The notes under the pieces: model-generated | Told to the model about the DNA's origin: nothing | Seen by the model: the letters and a program-made list of their open reading frames with translations, nothing else | The model's database searches: none | Program-made: the position numbers and the translations under genes | Source: Lachnospiraceae bacterium | GTDB lineage: Bacteria; Bacillota; Clostridia; Lachnospirales; Anaerotignaceae | DNA length: 58,961 bases | Direction: 5' to 3' | Assembly: GCA_019422065.1 (NCBI GenBank) | Contig: JAHZEA010000012.1 | Coordinates: 1 to 58,961 of the forward strand | In this document: positions 49,350 through 57,075 of the stretch, piece by piece | Numbering within the stretch: the stretch's first letter is position 1 | Layout of the letters: every line of letters starts with the position of its first letter

Positions 49350-50108
49350 TTACAGCCTTACAGGCACATTTCGTTCTTTTAAGTATTTCTTTAAATCAAC
49401 AATTTCCATTTCTCTAAAGTGGAAAAGACTTGCGGCAAGGGCTGCATCTGCTCCGCCTTCTGTTAAAGCATCATAAAAATGCTCCATTTTTCCTGCTCCG
49501 CCGGAAGCTATACCAGGTATTCCCACAGCGTCGGAACCCGCCTTTGTAAGCTCTCAATCATATCCGTTTTTAACTCCGTCACAGTCCATACTTGTAAGAA
49601 GTATCTCTCCTGCGCCTCTGTCGTAGGCTTCTTTTGCCCATAAAACAGCGTCTTTGCCGGTATTTACTCGGCCACCGTTTAAATATACATCAAATCCGCC
49701 TCCCGGACGTCTTTTGGCGTCTATGGCAACTACAACACACTGACTGCCAAATCTGCGGGCTGCCTCGTTAATAAGCTCTGGCCTTTTTAATGCTGCTGAA
49801 TTAACTGAAATTTTATCAGCTCCGGCTGAAAGTATTTTTCTAAAGTCGTCTATGCTTCTAATACCGCCGCCTACAGTAAGTGGAATAAACACCTGCTCTG
49901 CCGTTTTGCTTACTACATCAAGCATTATATTTCTGTCGTCGGCAGAAGCTGTAATATCAAGAAACACCAGCTCATCAGCCATAGACTCGTTATAAAACTT
50001 AGCAGCTTCAACAGGGTCACCGGCGTCTTTAAAATTTACAAAGTTAATGCCTTTAACAACCCTTCCGGCGTTTACATCAAGGCATGGTATAATTCTTTTT
50101 GTGTGCAA
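49350..50108 (-). pseudogene. hisF: Imidazole glycerol phosphate synthase subunit HisF with in-frame TGA
   Basis: HisF is the cyclase subunit that, with HisH, forms the imidazole ring and AICAR. The frame from TTG 50108 (GGAGG eight bases upstream, N-terminus MHTKRIIPCLDV) to TAA 49350 is 253 codons, the family length, but codon 185 is TGA (49556-49554). Upstream the protein is normal through MDCDGVKNGYD; downstream it continues normally as ELTKAGSDAVG, ASGGAG and ALAASLFHF. The family has Leu at this position (GYDLELT), one base change (TTA to TGA) away. This is either a recent nonsense mutation or a sequence error; selenocysteine is unlikely. The product as read would lose the last quarter of the barrel. 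Confidence 0.9.
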
Positions 50109-50125
50109 ATAAAGCACCTCCAATT

Positions 50126-50842
50126 TTATTTTTCAAAACGCTCTATAACCTCTTTTAAATCAAGAGCACCTTGGTAAAGTGCTTTGCCTATTATAACACC
50201 TTGAGCATTTATAGATTCAACGCCTTCCAAATCGCTCATTGTGCTTACTCCGCCTGAGGCTATAATATTAATACCGCTTTGCTCTACCAGCTCTTTTGTG
50301 CTTTCAATATTAGGCCCAGACATCATTCCGTCTTTTGAAATATCGGTATAAACTACTGTTTTAACACCAATTTCAGCCATTTTTTTGCAAAGCACAATTG
50401 CCGGCACATCGCTTATTTTTTCCCAGCCGTCAGTAGCAACCATGCCCTTTGACGCATCTATGCCAACGGCTATTTTATCGCCGTAAACCCTAACTGCTTC
50501 TTTAACAAACTCAGGGTTATTAACTGCCGCAGTGCCTATAATAACACGTGAAACTCCAGCGTCTATCCTCTGTTCTATATCACGCATTGAGCGTATGCCG
50601 CCGCCGGTTTGAACAGGTACATTAACTGCCGAAACTATTTTTTTAATAGCCTCTAAATTATAGCTGTTGCCTGTTCTTGCTCCGTCTAAATCTACCACAT
50701 GGATATATGTAGCTCCGGCCTGCTCCCAAATTTTAGCTCTTTGAACCGGGTCATCGCCGTAAGATGTTACATCGTCAAAACGGCCCTGTTTAAGCCTTAC
50801 ACATTGTCCGTTTTTTAAATCTATAGCAGGATATATCTGCAT
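50126..50842 (-). CDS. hisA: ProFAR isomerase
   Basis: The fourth step of histidine synthesis, opening the ribose of ProFAR to PRFAR. The 238-residue (beta-alpha)8 barrel has IYPAIDLKNGQCVRLKQG with the first catalytic Asp, VPVQTGGGIRS, and VVYTDISKDGMMSGPN with the second. GVIIGKALYQGAL ends the phosphate site. It lies six bases after hisH and 17 bp before hisF, in the usual order. Confidence 0.96.
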   Translation of the reverse strand: MQIYPAIDLKNGQCVRLKQGRFDDVTSYGDDPVQRAKIWEQAGATYIHVVDLDGARTGNSYNLEAIKKIVSAVNVPVQTGGGIRSMRDIEQRIDAGVSRVIIGTAAVNNPEFVKEAVRVYGDKIAVGIDASKGMVATDGWEKISDVPAIVLCKKMAEIGVKTVVYTDISKDGMMSGPNIESTKELVEQSGINIIASGGVSTMSDLEGVESINAQGVIIGKALYQGALDLKEVIERFEK

Positions 50843-50848
50843 AAAAAA

Positions 50849-51445
50849 TCACAGCCTTCCAAAGTTATTAAGTATTTTAAGCCCTGTATCACCGCTTTTT
50901 TCCGGGTGGAACTGGAGAGCAAAAACATTGTCTTTTTGTGCCGCCACCTGTATTTCTTCGCCATAAAAGCAAGTAGCGCTTACAACAGGCGCATTTGTTT
51001 TAAGCCTGTAGGAATGAACAAAATACACATAAGGCTCGTCTCCTAAGCCTTCAAAGAGCGGGCTTCTCATTTTTATATTAAGGCTGTTCCAGCCTATCTG
51101 CGGTATTATCTGGTCTTTTGGAAGAAGAACTATTTCTCCCGGCATAAGACCAAGACCTGTATATTCTCCGTTTTCGTAGCTTTTATCAAACATCATCTGC
51201 ATGCCAAGACAAATACCCAAAAACGGCTTTTTCTCATCTACAATATGATATATAACTTTGTCTATTTCTTTTTCCCTTAATGTGTTTATGGCGTCGCAGA
51301 ACGCACCTACACCAGGAAGAACAACTTTATCGGCACCGGCTATTTTTTCCGGATTGTCTGTAATTTGGGCGTCAAAGCCTAAAAATTCAAAAGCCTTTTG
51401 AACGCTTCTTAAATTTCCCATGCCGTAGTCAATTATAGCTATCAT
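50849..51445 (-). CDS. hisH: Imidazole glycerol phosphate synthase subunit HisH
   Basis: The glutaminase subunit supplying ammonia to HisF. The 198-residue class I amidotransferase has IIDYGMGNLRSV at the start, the nucleophile C79 in FLGICLGMQMMF and the His/Glu pair in QFHPEKSGD. I chose ATG 51445, six bases after GGAGG, immediately past the hisB stop, instead of the longer frame beginning within hisB. Its partner HisF is interrupted here, so the pair may be non-functional as read. Confidence 0.95.
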   Translation of the reverse strand: MIAIIDYGMGNLRSVQKAFEFLGFDAQITDNPEKIAGADKVVLPGVGAFCDAINTLREKEIDKVIYHIVDEKKPFLGICLGMQMMFDKSYENGEYTGLGLMPGEIVLLPKDQIIPQIGWNSLNIKMRSPLFEGLGDEPYVYFVHSYRLKTNAPVVSATCFYGEEIQVAAQKDNVFALQFHPEKSGDTGLKILNNFGRL

Positions 51446-51446
51446 A

Positions 51447-52037
51447 TTACACCTCCAGCATGCCTTTTGTTGAAAGTACACCGTCTATTCTCTCATCAAT
51501 AGAAACAGCCATATCAAGAGCCTTGCCAAATGCCTTAAATATTCCCTCGGCTATATGGTGGCTGTTTTTGCCGTAAAACATTTTAATGTGCATATCTATG
51601 CCTGCATTGGCGCACACCGCCCTGAAAAATTCCTCCACCATTTCCATATCCATATCACCGCATTTTTGTGTTGGGAAAGTTACGTCAAAATTAAGATACG
51701 GCCTGCCGGAAATATCCATTGAGCAAAGTATAAGAGCTTCGTCCATAGGAAGTATAAAAAATCCGTATCTCTTTATTCCGGCTTTATCCCCTAAAGCTCT
51801 TGTTATGCATTTTCCCAGAACAATTCCCACATCTTCTATTGTGTGGTGGCAGTCAACTTCAACATCGCCTTTGGCGTCTACATCTAAATCTATAAATCCA
51901 TGCTTTGAAATATGAGTAAGCATGTGGTCGAAAAAGCCTATGCCTGTTGAAATATTATTTTCCCCTGTTCCGTCAAGGTCTATTTTCATTTTAATTTTAG
52001 TTTCAAAAGTATCGCGCATTATTTCCGCGTTTCTCAT
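51447..52037 (-). CDS. hisB: Imidazoleglycerol-phosphate dehydratase
   Basis: The sixth step of histidine synthesis. The 196-residue protein is the stand-alone dehydratase without the phosphatase domain found in E. coli HisB. Metal-binding motifs are intact: GFFDHMLTHISKHG, DCHHTIEDVG and GKNSHHIAEGIFKAFG. AAGGAG precedes the ATG. A separate histidinol-phosphate phosphatase would be needed and is not in this operon. Confidence 0.96.
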   Translation of the reverse strand: MRNAEIMRDTFETKIKMKIDLDGTGENNISTGIGFFDHMLTHISKHGFIDLDVDAKGDVEVDCHHTIEDVGIVLGKCITRALGDKAGIKRYGFFILPMDEALILCSMDISGRPYLNFDVTFPTQKCGDMDMEMVEEFFRAVCANAGIDMHIKMFYGKNSHHIAEGIFKAFGKALDMAVSIDERIDGVLSTKGMLEV

Positions 52038-52053
52038 TTTACCACGCTCCTTT

Positions 52054-53349
52054 TCAGCTTTCCTTTCTTACTCTAACAGCATTGGCATGAGCCGTAAGGC
52101 CTTCAGCATTTGCAAAAGAAATAATATCATCGCTTAAATTTAAAAGAGCATCTTTACTGAATGAAATTATGCTTGACTTTTTAATAAAGTCATCAACTGA
52201 TAAAGGCGAAAAGAATCTAGCTGTGCCGCCTGTTGGCAGAACATGGTTAGGGCCTGCCATATAGTCGCCTAAAGGCTCCGGTGAATAATGGCCTAAAAAT
52301 ACTGCTCCTGCATTTTGAATAAGCGGAAGAACCTCAAAAGGTGATAAAGTGCATACTTCCATATGCTCAGGCGCAATAGCATTTGAAAGAGAGCAAGCCT
52401 CCTCTATTGAGTCGGCAATAATAATTGCGCCGTAATTATCTATTGATTTTCTTATAATGTCTTTTCTTTCAAGCTTTTCAGTCTGTTTTTCTATTTCATC
52501 ACGAACGCTTAAAGCAAGTTTTTCGCTTGTTGTAACAAGTATGGCAGAAGCCAGTTCGTCATGCTCCGCCTGAGAGAGAAGGTCAGCGGCAACATAAACC
52601 GGGTTGGCGCTGTCATCTGCTAAAACAAGTATCTCGCTTGGTCCTGCAACGGAATCTATATTTACATAGCCGTATACAGATTTTTTGGCAAGAGCAACAA
52701 ATATATTTCCCGGGCCGCATATTTTGTCCACCTTAGGAACGCTTTTTGTGCCATAAGCCAAAGCGGCTATTGCCTGAGCACCGCCTATTTTAAATATTTC
52801 GTCAACACCTGCTTCTTTAGCGGCTACAATAGTAGTTGGATAAACCCTGCCGTCTTTTTGTGACGGTGTTGTCATATAAATATGTTTAACACCTGCCACA
52901 TGAGCCGGCATAACGTTCATAAGTACAGAAGAAGGATAAGCCGCTTTTCCGCCAGGAACATAAACACCTACTTTTTCAAGAGGTCTAATCATCTGGCCCA
53001 TAATTTCGCCGTTTGGCGCAGGCTCTATCCAGCTGTTTCTTTTCTGTTTTTCGTGAAAAGCCTTAATCCTCTGAGCCGATTTTTTAATAACGTCAATAAG
53101 CTCAGGGCTTACAACAGAATATGCGTACTCAATTTCTTCGTTAGTTACTTTAATATTTTCTTCCGTTATTTTTAATTTGTCGAATTTTTCTGTATACTCA
53201 AAAACTGCTTCGTCCCCTCTTGTTTTAACATCTTTGAGTATTCCGTCAACTATTTCCTGAACATTTCCGTGTTCAAGCTGGCTTCTGGAAAGTATTTTGC
53301 CAAGTTTTTGTTTACCTTCTTCGGTATCACAGCGTATAAGCTCTATCAT
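52054..53349 (-). CDS. hisD: Histidinol dehydrogenase
   Basis: The last two oxidations of histidine synthesis, histidinol to histidine with two NAD. The 431-residue protein has VGVYVPGGKAAYPSSVLMN, the IGGAQAIAALAYGT block, and VDSVAGPSEILVLAD-type text read as IDSVAGPSEILVLADD. AEHMEV-type APEHMEV and the zinc-binding GPNHVLPTGGTAR are also present. The start overlaps the hisG stop by four bases, so translation is coupled. Confidence 0.97.
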   Translation of the reverse strand: MIELIRCDTEEGKQKLGKILSRSQLEHGNVQEIVDGILKDVKTRGDEAVFEYTEKFDKLKITEENIKVTNEEIEYAYSVVSPELIDVIKKSAQRIKAFHEKQKRNSWIEPAPNGEIMGQMIRPLEKVGVYVPGGKAAYPSSVLMNVMPAHVAGVKHIYMTTPSQKDGRVYPTTIVAAKEAGVDEIFKIGGAQAIAALAYGTKSVPKVDKICGPGNIFVALAKKSVYGYVNIDSVAGPSEILVLADDSANPVYVAADLLSQAEHDELASAILVTTSEKLALSVRDEIEKQTEKLERKDIIRKSIDNYGAIIIADSIEEACSLSNAIAPEHMEVCTLSPFEVLPLIQNAGAVFLGHYSPEPLGDYMAGPNHVLPTGGTARFFSPLSVDDFIKKSSIISFSKDALLNLSDDIISFANAEGLTAHANAVRVRKES

Positions 53350-53993
53350 TTTAAGTCCTCCTTTAAAAGGCCTCTAATTTTATCCATTACATCTATAATT
53401 CTTTCGTGCTCCATTTTCATGCTTACTCGGTTTACAACAATTCTTGCAGAAAGCGGACATATTTCCTCAAATACCACAAGGCCGTTTTCTCTAAGTGTTG
53501 CTCCGCTTTCAACTATATCAACTATACAGTCTGAAAGGCCTACAATAGGCGCCAGCTCTACAGAACCGTTAAGCTTTATAATCTCTACTGTCTGGTGCAT
53601 TTGATGATAAAAATACTCTCTTGCTATATTTGGGTATTTTGTGGCAACTCTTAAAGAATGGCATTTGTGTATTTTATCCTTCATTTCAGGAAGGCCTGCA
53701 ACGCACATACGGCATTTTCCAAGGCCTAAGTCAAGCATTTCGTATATATTCCTGTTTTCTTCCATAATAGTGTCTTTGCCTACAACACCAATATCAGCGG
53801 CGCCATGCTCCACATAAGTAGGAACATCACTTGTTTTGGCAAGGAATATTTTAAGTTTTAAGTCCTCATTAACAAATATAAGCTTTCTGGATTTTTCTTT
53901 CATTTCCTCGCATGGCATGCCTATTCTTTCAAGAAGGTCCATTGTCTGCTCGGCCAGTCTGCCTTTAGCTAAAGCAAAAGTTAAATATCTCAT
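53346..53993 (-). CDS. hisG: ATP phosphoribosyltransferase, short form
   Basis: The first, committed step of histidine synthesis, joining ATP and PRPP. At 215 residues this is the short HisG(S) form, lacking the C-terminal regulatory domain; such enzymes need HisZ, which is encoded just upstream. FALAKGRLAEQTMDLL, VPTYVEHGAADIGVVGKD and DCIVDIVESGATLRENGL are conserved. GGAGGG precedes the ATG. The gene overlaps hisZ and hisD by four bases each. Confidence 0.96.
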   Translation of the reverse strand: MRYLTFALAKGRLAEQTMDLLERIGMPCEEMKEKSRKLIFVNEDLKLKIFLAKTSDVPTYVEHGAADIGVVGKDTIMEENRNIYEMLDLGLGKCRMCVAGLPEMKDKIHKCHSLRVATKYPNIAREYFYHQMHQTVEIIKLNGSVELAPIVGLSDCIVDIVESGATLRENGLVVFEEICPLSARIVVNRVSMKMEHERIIDVMDKIRGLLKEDLK

Positions 53994-55276
53994 TCCTGTC
54001 CCTCCTTACCCGGCATAACCAAGTCTTCTATTGTAATATCGGCCGAAACCATTCCGACTTTTTCATCAAAACGCACATATTTAATATTAATTGCGTCTTT
54101 AAAATAAATAAGGGACTCTATACCCTTTAACTGCATGTATTTAATATTATCATCTAAATCGTATCCGCAAAGACTGCCTTCAACCTTAATTCCGGCATTA
54201 CGATAAATTTCAGCTATTTTAAGAGCAGAAGCTAAACCTGCCTGACTTGAAGCTATCATTGCCTTTGCGCCGCCTTTTGCAAGCTGAACTCCGTTTCTGT
54301 CAAGAACATTTAAAATTTCATCTATTTTAACAGCAAAGCCTACAGCCGGTATATCGCGGCCGAACTGCTTTACAAGGTTATTATACCTTCCGCCGTCTAC
54401 TATAGAGTATCCTGTGCCGTAAGTATATCCCCTGAATATTATGCCTGTATAGTAATTAAGTTTATTAACCATACCCATATCAAAAGATACATACTGGCTT
54501 ACACCATGAAGCACCAATATATTATAAAGCTTTTCCATATAATCAAGGGCCTTTTGTGCTTCAAAGCTGTTTGTAAGTGTTTTTGTATACTCTATTATTT
54601 CCATTCCGCCTACAAGACGAGGAAGCTCTAAAAACAGCTTCTTAACATTTTCCGGCATAACTTTTTCTTTAACAAAAAACTCAACACCGGCATAGTTGCG
54701 GTTTGCAATTAAGTCTTTAATAAAGTTTTTATCTTTTTCGTTAAAGCCTGTTTCATCAAGCACAGCGTTAAAGAACTGAACCTGACCTATATTGAGCTTA
54801 AATTCCTTAATGCCACAGGCAAGAACACTTTTAACCGAAATAGCTATAGCCTCTGCGTCAGCCTCTGCACTGTCAGAACCCATAAGCTCAATTCCGGCCT
54901 GAGCAAACTCGCATTTTTTACCCTGATAGCTTTTTGAATCCCTGAAAGCATTGCCGTAATAGCAAAGCCTAAGAGGCAAAGGCTCTTCCTCAAATGCAGT
55001 AGCCGCCATTCTTGCTATAGGCGGTGTCATATCGCTTCTTAAAGAGAGTGTTGAACCGTCTTTATCAAAAAACCTGAACATCTCTTTTGGGCTTATAGAG
55101 CCCATTTTTTCATCAGAAAATACCTCTATATACTCAAACATAGGGCTTTCTACTGCCCTATATCCATAGCTTTCAAAAACATTTTCAATTTTTCTTGTTA
55201 TAATTCTTTTGCTCTCCGTTTCGTCAGGAAGCAAGTCCCCAACGCCTATAGGAGTATGAAGTTTAAAATCTAACAT
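53990..55276 (-). CDS. hisZ: ATP phosphoribosyltransferase regulatory subunit
   Basis: A catalytically dead paralog of histidyl-tRNA synthetase that activates short HisG and mediates histidine feedback. The 428-residue protein has the class II core: PIGVGDLLPDETESKR, LSLRSDMTPPIARMAA, a region around RLCYYGNAFRD, and GGRYNNLVKQFG. The anticodon-binding domain of true HisS is replaced by a short divergent C-terminus. AAGGTGG precedes the ATG. It is the first gene of the operon, ~45 bp after the predicted transcription start. Confidence 0.93.
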   Translation of the reverse strand: MLDFKLHTPIGVGDLLPDETESKRIITRKIENVFESYGYRAVESPMFEYIEVFSDEKMGSISPKEMFRFFDKDGSTLSLRSDMTPPIARMAATAFEEEPLPLRLCYYGNAFRDSKSYQGKKCEFAQAGIELMGSDSAEADAEAIAISVKSVLACGIKEFKLNIGQVQFFNAVLDETGFNEKDKNFIKDLIANRNYAGVEFFVKEKVMPENVKKLFLELPRLVGGMEIIEYTKTLTNSFEAQKALDYMEKLYNILVLHGVSQYVSFDMGMVNKLNYYTGIIFRGYTYGTGYSIVDGGRYNNLVKQFGRDIPAVGFAVKIDEILNVLDRNGVQLAKGGAKAMIASSQAGLASALKIAEIYRNAGIKVEGSLCGYDLDDNIKYMQLKGIESLIYFKDAINIKYVRFDEKVGMVSADITIEDLVMPGKEGQE

Positions 55277-55296
55277 AATAATAACCCACCTTTATA

Positions 55297-55353
55297 ACTT
55301 TATCACTCTACCATGATAAAGTACAGTATATACAATCTTTCTAATTTTGTCAA
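55297..55353 (-). promoter_or_regulatory. Promoter and operator-like palindrome of the his operon
   Basis: On the minus strand a perfect TTGACA (55353-55348) and TATACT (55330-55325) are 17 bp apart. Two bases beyond the -10, ACTTTATCA (55322-55314) and TGATAAAGT (55305-55297) form a 9-bp inverted repeat around 8 bases, covering the expected start site. That placement suits a repressor. There is no room for a T-box or long attenuator. Confidence 0.75.
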
Positions 55354-55490
55354 TACAACTTATTTTTACGACCTATTTTTAGCATTTTACCATTATTTTT
55401 ATATTTTGCAAAGTAAGTTTAAAGCTTTAGAAAATAATAAACACTAAAATAAAGTGTTTTATGTTATAATTATTAAAAGGAGTGTTGCTC

Positions 55491-56141
55491 ATGTTTAACA
55501 AAATTGATTTCAGCACATACCCAAGGGCTGAGCATTATAACTATTATATTAATTTTATAAAATCAAAAATTAATATGTCTTATAACATTAATATTACAAA
55601 CTTATTGGAAAAAACAAAATCCAACTCTTTAAAATTTTATCCCACATTTATTTATGTAATAATGCGTGCCATTAACGACATAAAAGAAATGCGAATGGCT
55701 GTTGACAAAGACGGTAACCTTGGTTATTACGATTACTGCAATCCGTCATATACAATTTTCCATAAAGACGATAAAACTTTTTCAGATATATGGACACCAT
55801 ACAGCAGGGATTTTAAAGAATTTTACAGCAATGCTGTAAATGATATGGAAAAGTATAAAGATGTAAAAGGCGTAAAAGCAAAGCCGGATAAGCCGGATAA
55901 CTTTATTCCTTTATCCTGTGTGCCATGGCTCAGCTTTTCCGCATGCAGTTATGACACATATTCTCCTTCTCCTATGCTTTTTCCTGTTATTGTTTTTGGC
56001 AAATATTTTAAACAGAATAACGAAACTTTTCTGCCTTTTACAATATTTGCTACTCATGCAGTTTGCGACGGATACCACGTATGCCTTTTAATAAACACAA
56101 TTGAGGAGCTTTGCCAAAACTGTGATGAGTTTATAAAATAA
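55491..56141 (+). CDS. Type A chloramphenicol O-acetyltransferase family protein
   Basis: A 216-residue soluble protein of the CAT fold, which moves acetyl from acetyl-CoA to chloramphenicol or related acceptors. The sequence tracks classic CatA: NINITNLLEKTKSNSLKFYP, PSYTIFHKDDKTFSDIW, and PWLSF with S148. The catalytic motif reads THAVCDGYH (H189 for the usual H195, D193 for D199), with Thr replacing the first His of HHAVCDG. AAAGGAG lies eight bases before ATG 55491; the upstream GTG is rejected. No mobile-element signs flank it, so it may be an intrinsic gene. Resistance is not proven by sequence. Confidence 0.85.
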   Translation: MFNKIDFSTYPRAEHYNYYINFIKSKINMSYNINITNLLEKTKSNSLKFYPTFIYVIMRAINDIKEMRMAVDKDGNLGYYDYCNPSYTIFHKDDKTFSDIWTPYSRDFKEFYSNAVNDMEKYKDVKGVKAKPDKPDNFIPLSCVPWLSFSACSYDTYSPSPMLFPVIVFGKYFKQNNETFLPFTIFATHAVCDGYHVCLLINTIEELCQNCDEFIK

Positions 56142-56145
56142 AACA

Positions 56146-56184
56146 AAAGCGGTCTATTAACATTTTTAGTTAACAGGCCGCTTT
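56146..56184. terminator. Bidirectional terminator between CAT-like gene and spo0A
   Basis: AAAGCGG (56146-56152) pairs with CCGCTTT (56178-56184), with an inner TTAAC/GTTAA stem. T-rich tails follow on both strands. Confidence 0.8.
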
Positions 56185-56190
56185 AATTTT

Positions 56191-56964
56191 TTAATTACTT
56201 TCTACACTTTCAAACTCGTTTATATACTCCGCTATTGCATGAATTAATTCTTTGTTTGTTGGTTTTTTATAAAACTCAAAACCAAATATGTTTTTATATT
56301 GACTCTGGGCATTATACCATGAAACATTAATACAGTGTCTTATATCCCTTTCAACACATTTTGGCTGAGTTTTAAACTCCATGGCAATTTCAGGATACAA
56401 ATTCTTTGTAACTCCGCTTAAAAATGTTGGATTTTCAATTACGTGTGCAACAGCGCGCTTAATATAGCTGTAGCCTTTAAGTCCTGGACGTATACCTATT
56501 TTAGTTATAATTTCCGAAAGTCTTGCGCACTGACTTTTTTCTTCATTCTGCGGTTCTTCTTTTAAATCTGAACACAGCTGTTTAATTCTGCTTACAAGAA
56601 TATCTGTATCAAAAGGTTCTGTAAGACAGTAATCAGCGCCGCAGGAAAGAGCCAGTTTTGAAAACATAATATTTTCTGTGTCATTAACGGCTATAAGGCG
56701 CATGTTTTTGTAATTATTCCTTTTTATCTGCTCAATCACCCACAACCCGTCATTTCCAAAAAGTCCCAGATATATAACGGCGGCAGAAAAATAATTTTTC
56801 TCTATGGCTTTTAATGCGCTTTTTCCGTCTGATACAGACTGAGTAATAACAATGCTGTTAGTATTATTTATGCAGGCTTTAATCCTATCCTGCTTAACAT
56901 CATCACAGCAAGCCAAAAGTAAAGTTATTTTGTTTGTTTTTTTAATAATTCCTGTGTACCCCAT
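56191..56964 (-). CDS. spo0A: Spo0A-type regulator with degenerate receiver domain
   Basis: A 257-residue protein with the Spo0A layout: receiver (about 12-132), linker, and Spo0A_C DNA-binding domain (about 148-252) with EIITKIGIRPGLKGYSYIKR, VTKNLYPEIAMEF, CVERDIRHCINVSW and KPTNKELIHAI. Spo0A is the master switch of sporulation, activated by phosphorylation of a receiver Asp. Aligned without gaps to C. difficile Spo0A as I recall it, the acidic pair is C19-C20, the phosphoacceptor Asp is Y65, the Thr/Ser switch is I91 and the conserved Lys is E116. All five canonical positions are changed. ATG 56964 has GGGGAGG eight bases upstream. It follows spoIVB, the normal spo0A position. Confidence 0.9.
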   Translation of the reverse strand: MGYTGIIKKTNKITLLLACCDDVKQDRIKACINNTNSIVITQSVSDGKSALKAIEKNYFSAAVIYLGLFGNDGLWVIEQIKRNNYKNMRLIAVNDTENIMFSKLALSCGADYCLTEPFDTDILVSRIKQLCSDLKEEPQNEEKSQCARLSEIITKIGIRPGLKGYSYIKRAVAHVIENPTFLSGVTKNLYPEIAMEFKTQPKCVERDIRHCINVSWYNAQSQYKNIFGFEFYKKPTNKELIHAIAEYINEFESVESN

Positions 56965-57075
56965 AAGAATTCCTCCCCTAAATTTCATGCACTATGAATA
57001 TATAATATTTTTATGGGGTAAATCATCAATATTGCGCGAAAAGTCGTTAAAACCGAATAAAGTGTTTGTAAAATA

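Noticed and set aside
49554..49556. Selenocysteine at the hisF TGA
   Set aside because: The family has Leu at this site, not Cys, and no convincing SECIS-like hairpin follows.
55440..55475. Extended -10 (TGTTATAAT) before the CAT-like gene as its promoter
   Set aside because: It would put the transcript start on the Shine-Dalgarno sequence, and no -35 is visible; left out as too weak.
56191..56964. Frameshift as an explanation for the degenerate Spo0A receiver
   Set aside because: From the start of the receiver to the DG motif the length matches recalled C. difficile Spo0A without gaps, and flanking conserved residues (DG, GAD, PFD) stay in register.
56965..57075. 0A box or sigma-H promoter upstream of spo0A
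   Set aside because: TTGCGCGAA at about 57033 only loosely resembles TGNCGAA, and no sigma-H pair with correct spacing was found.
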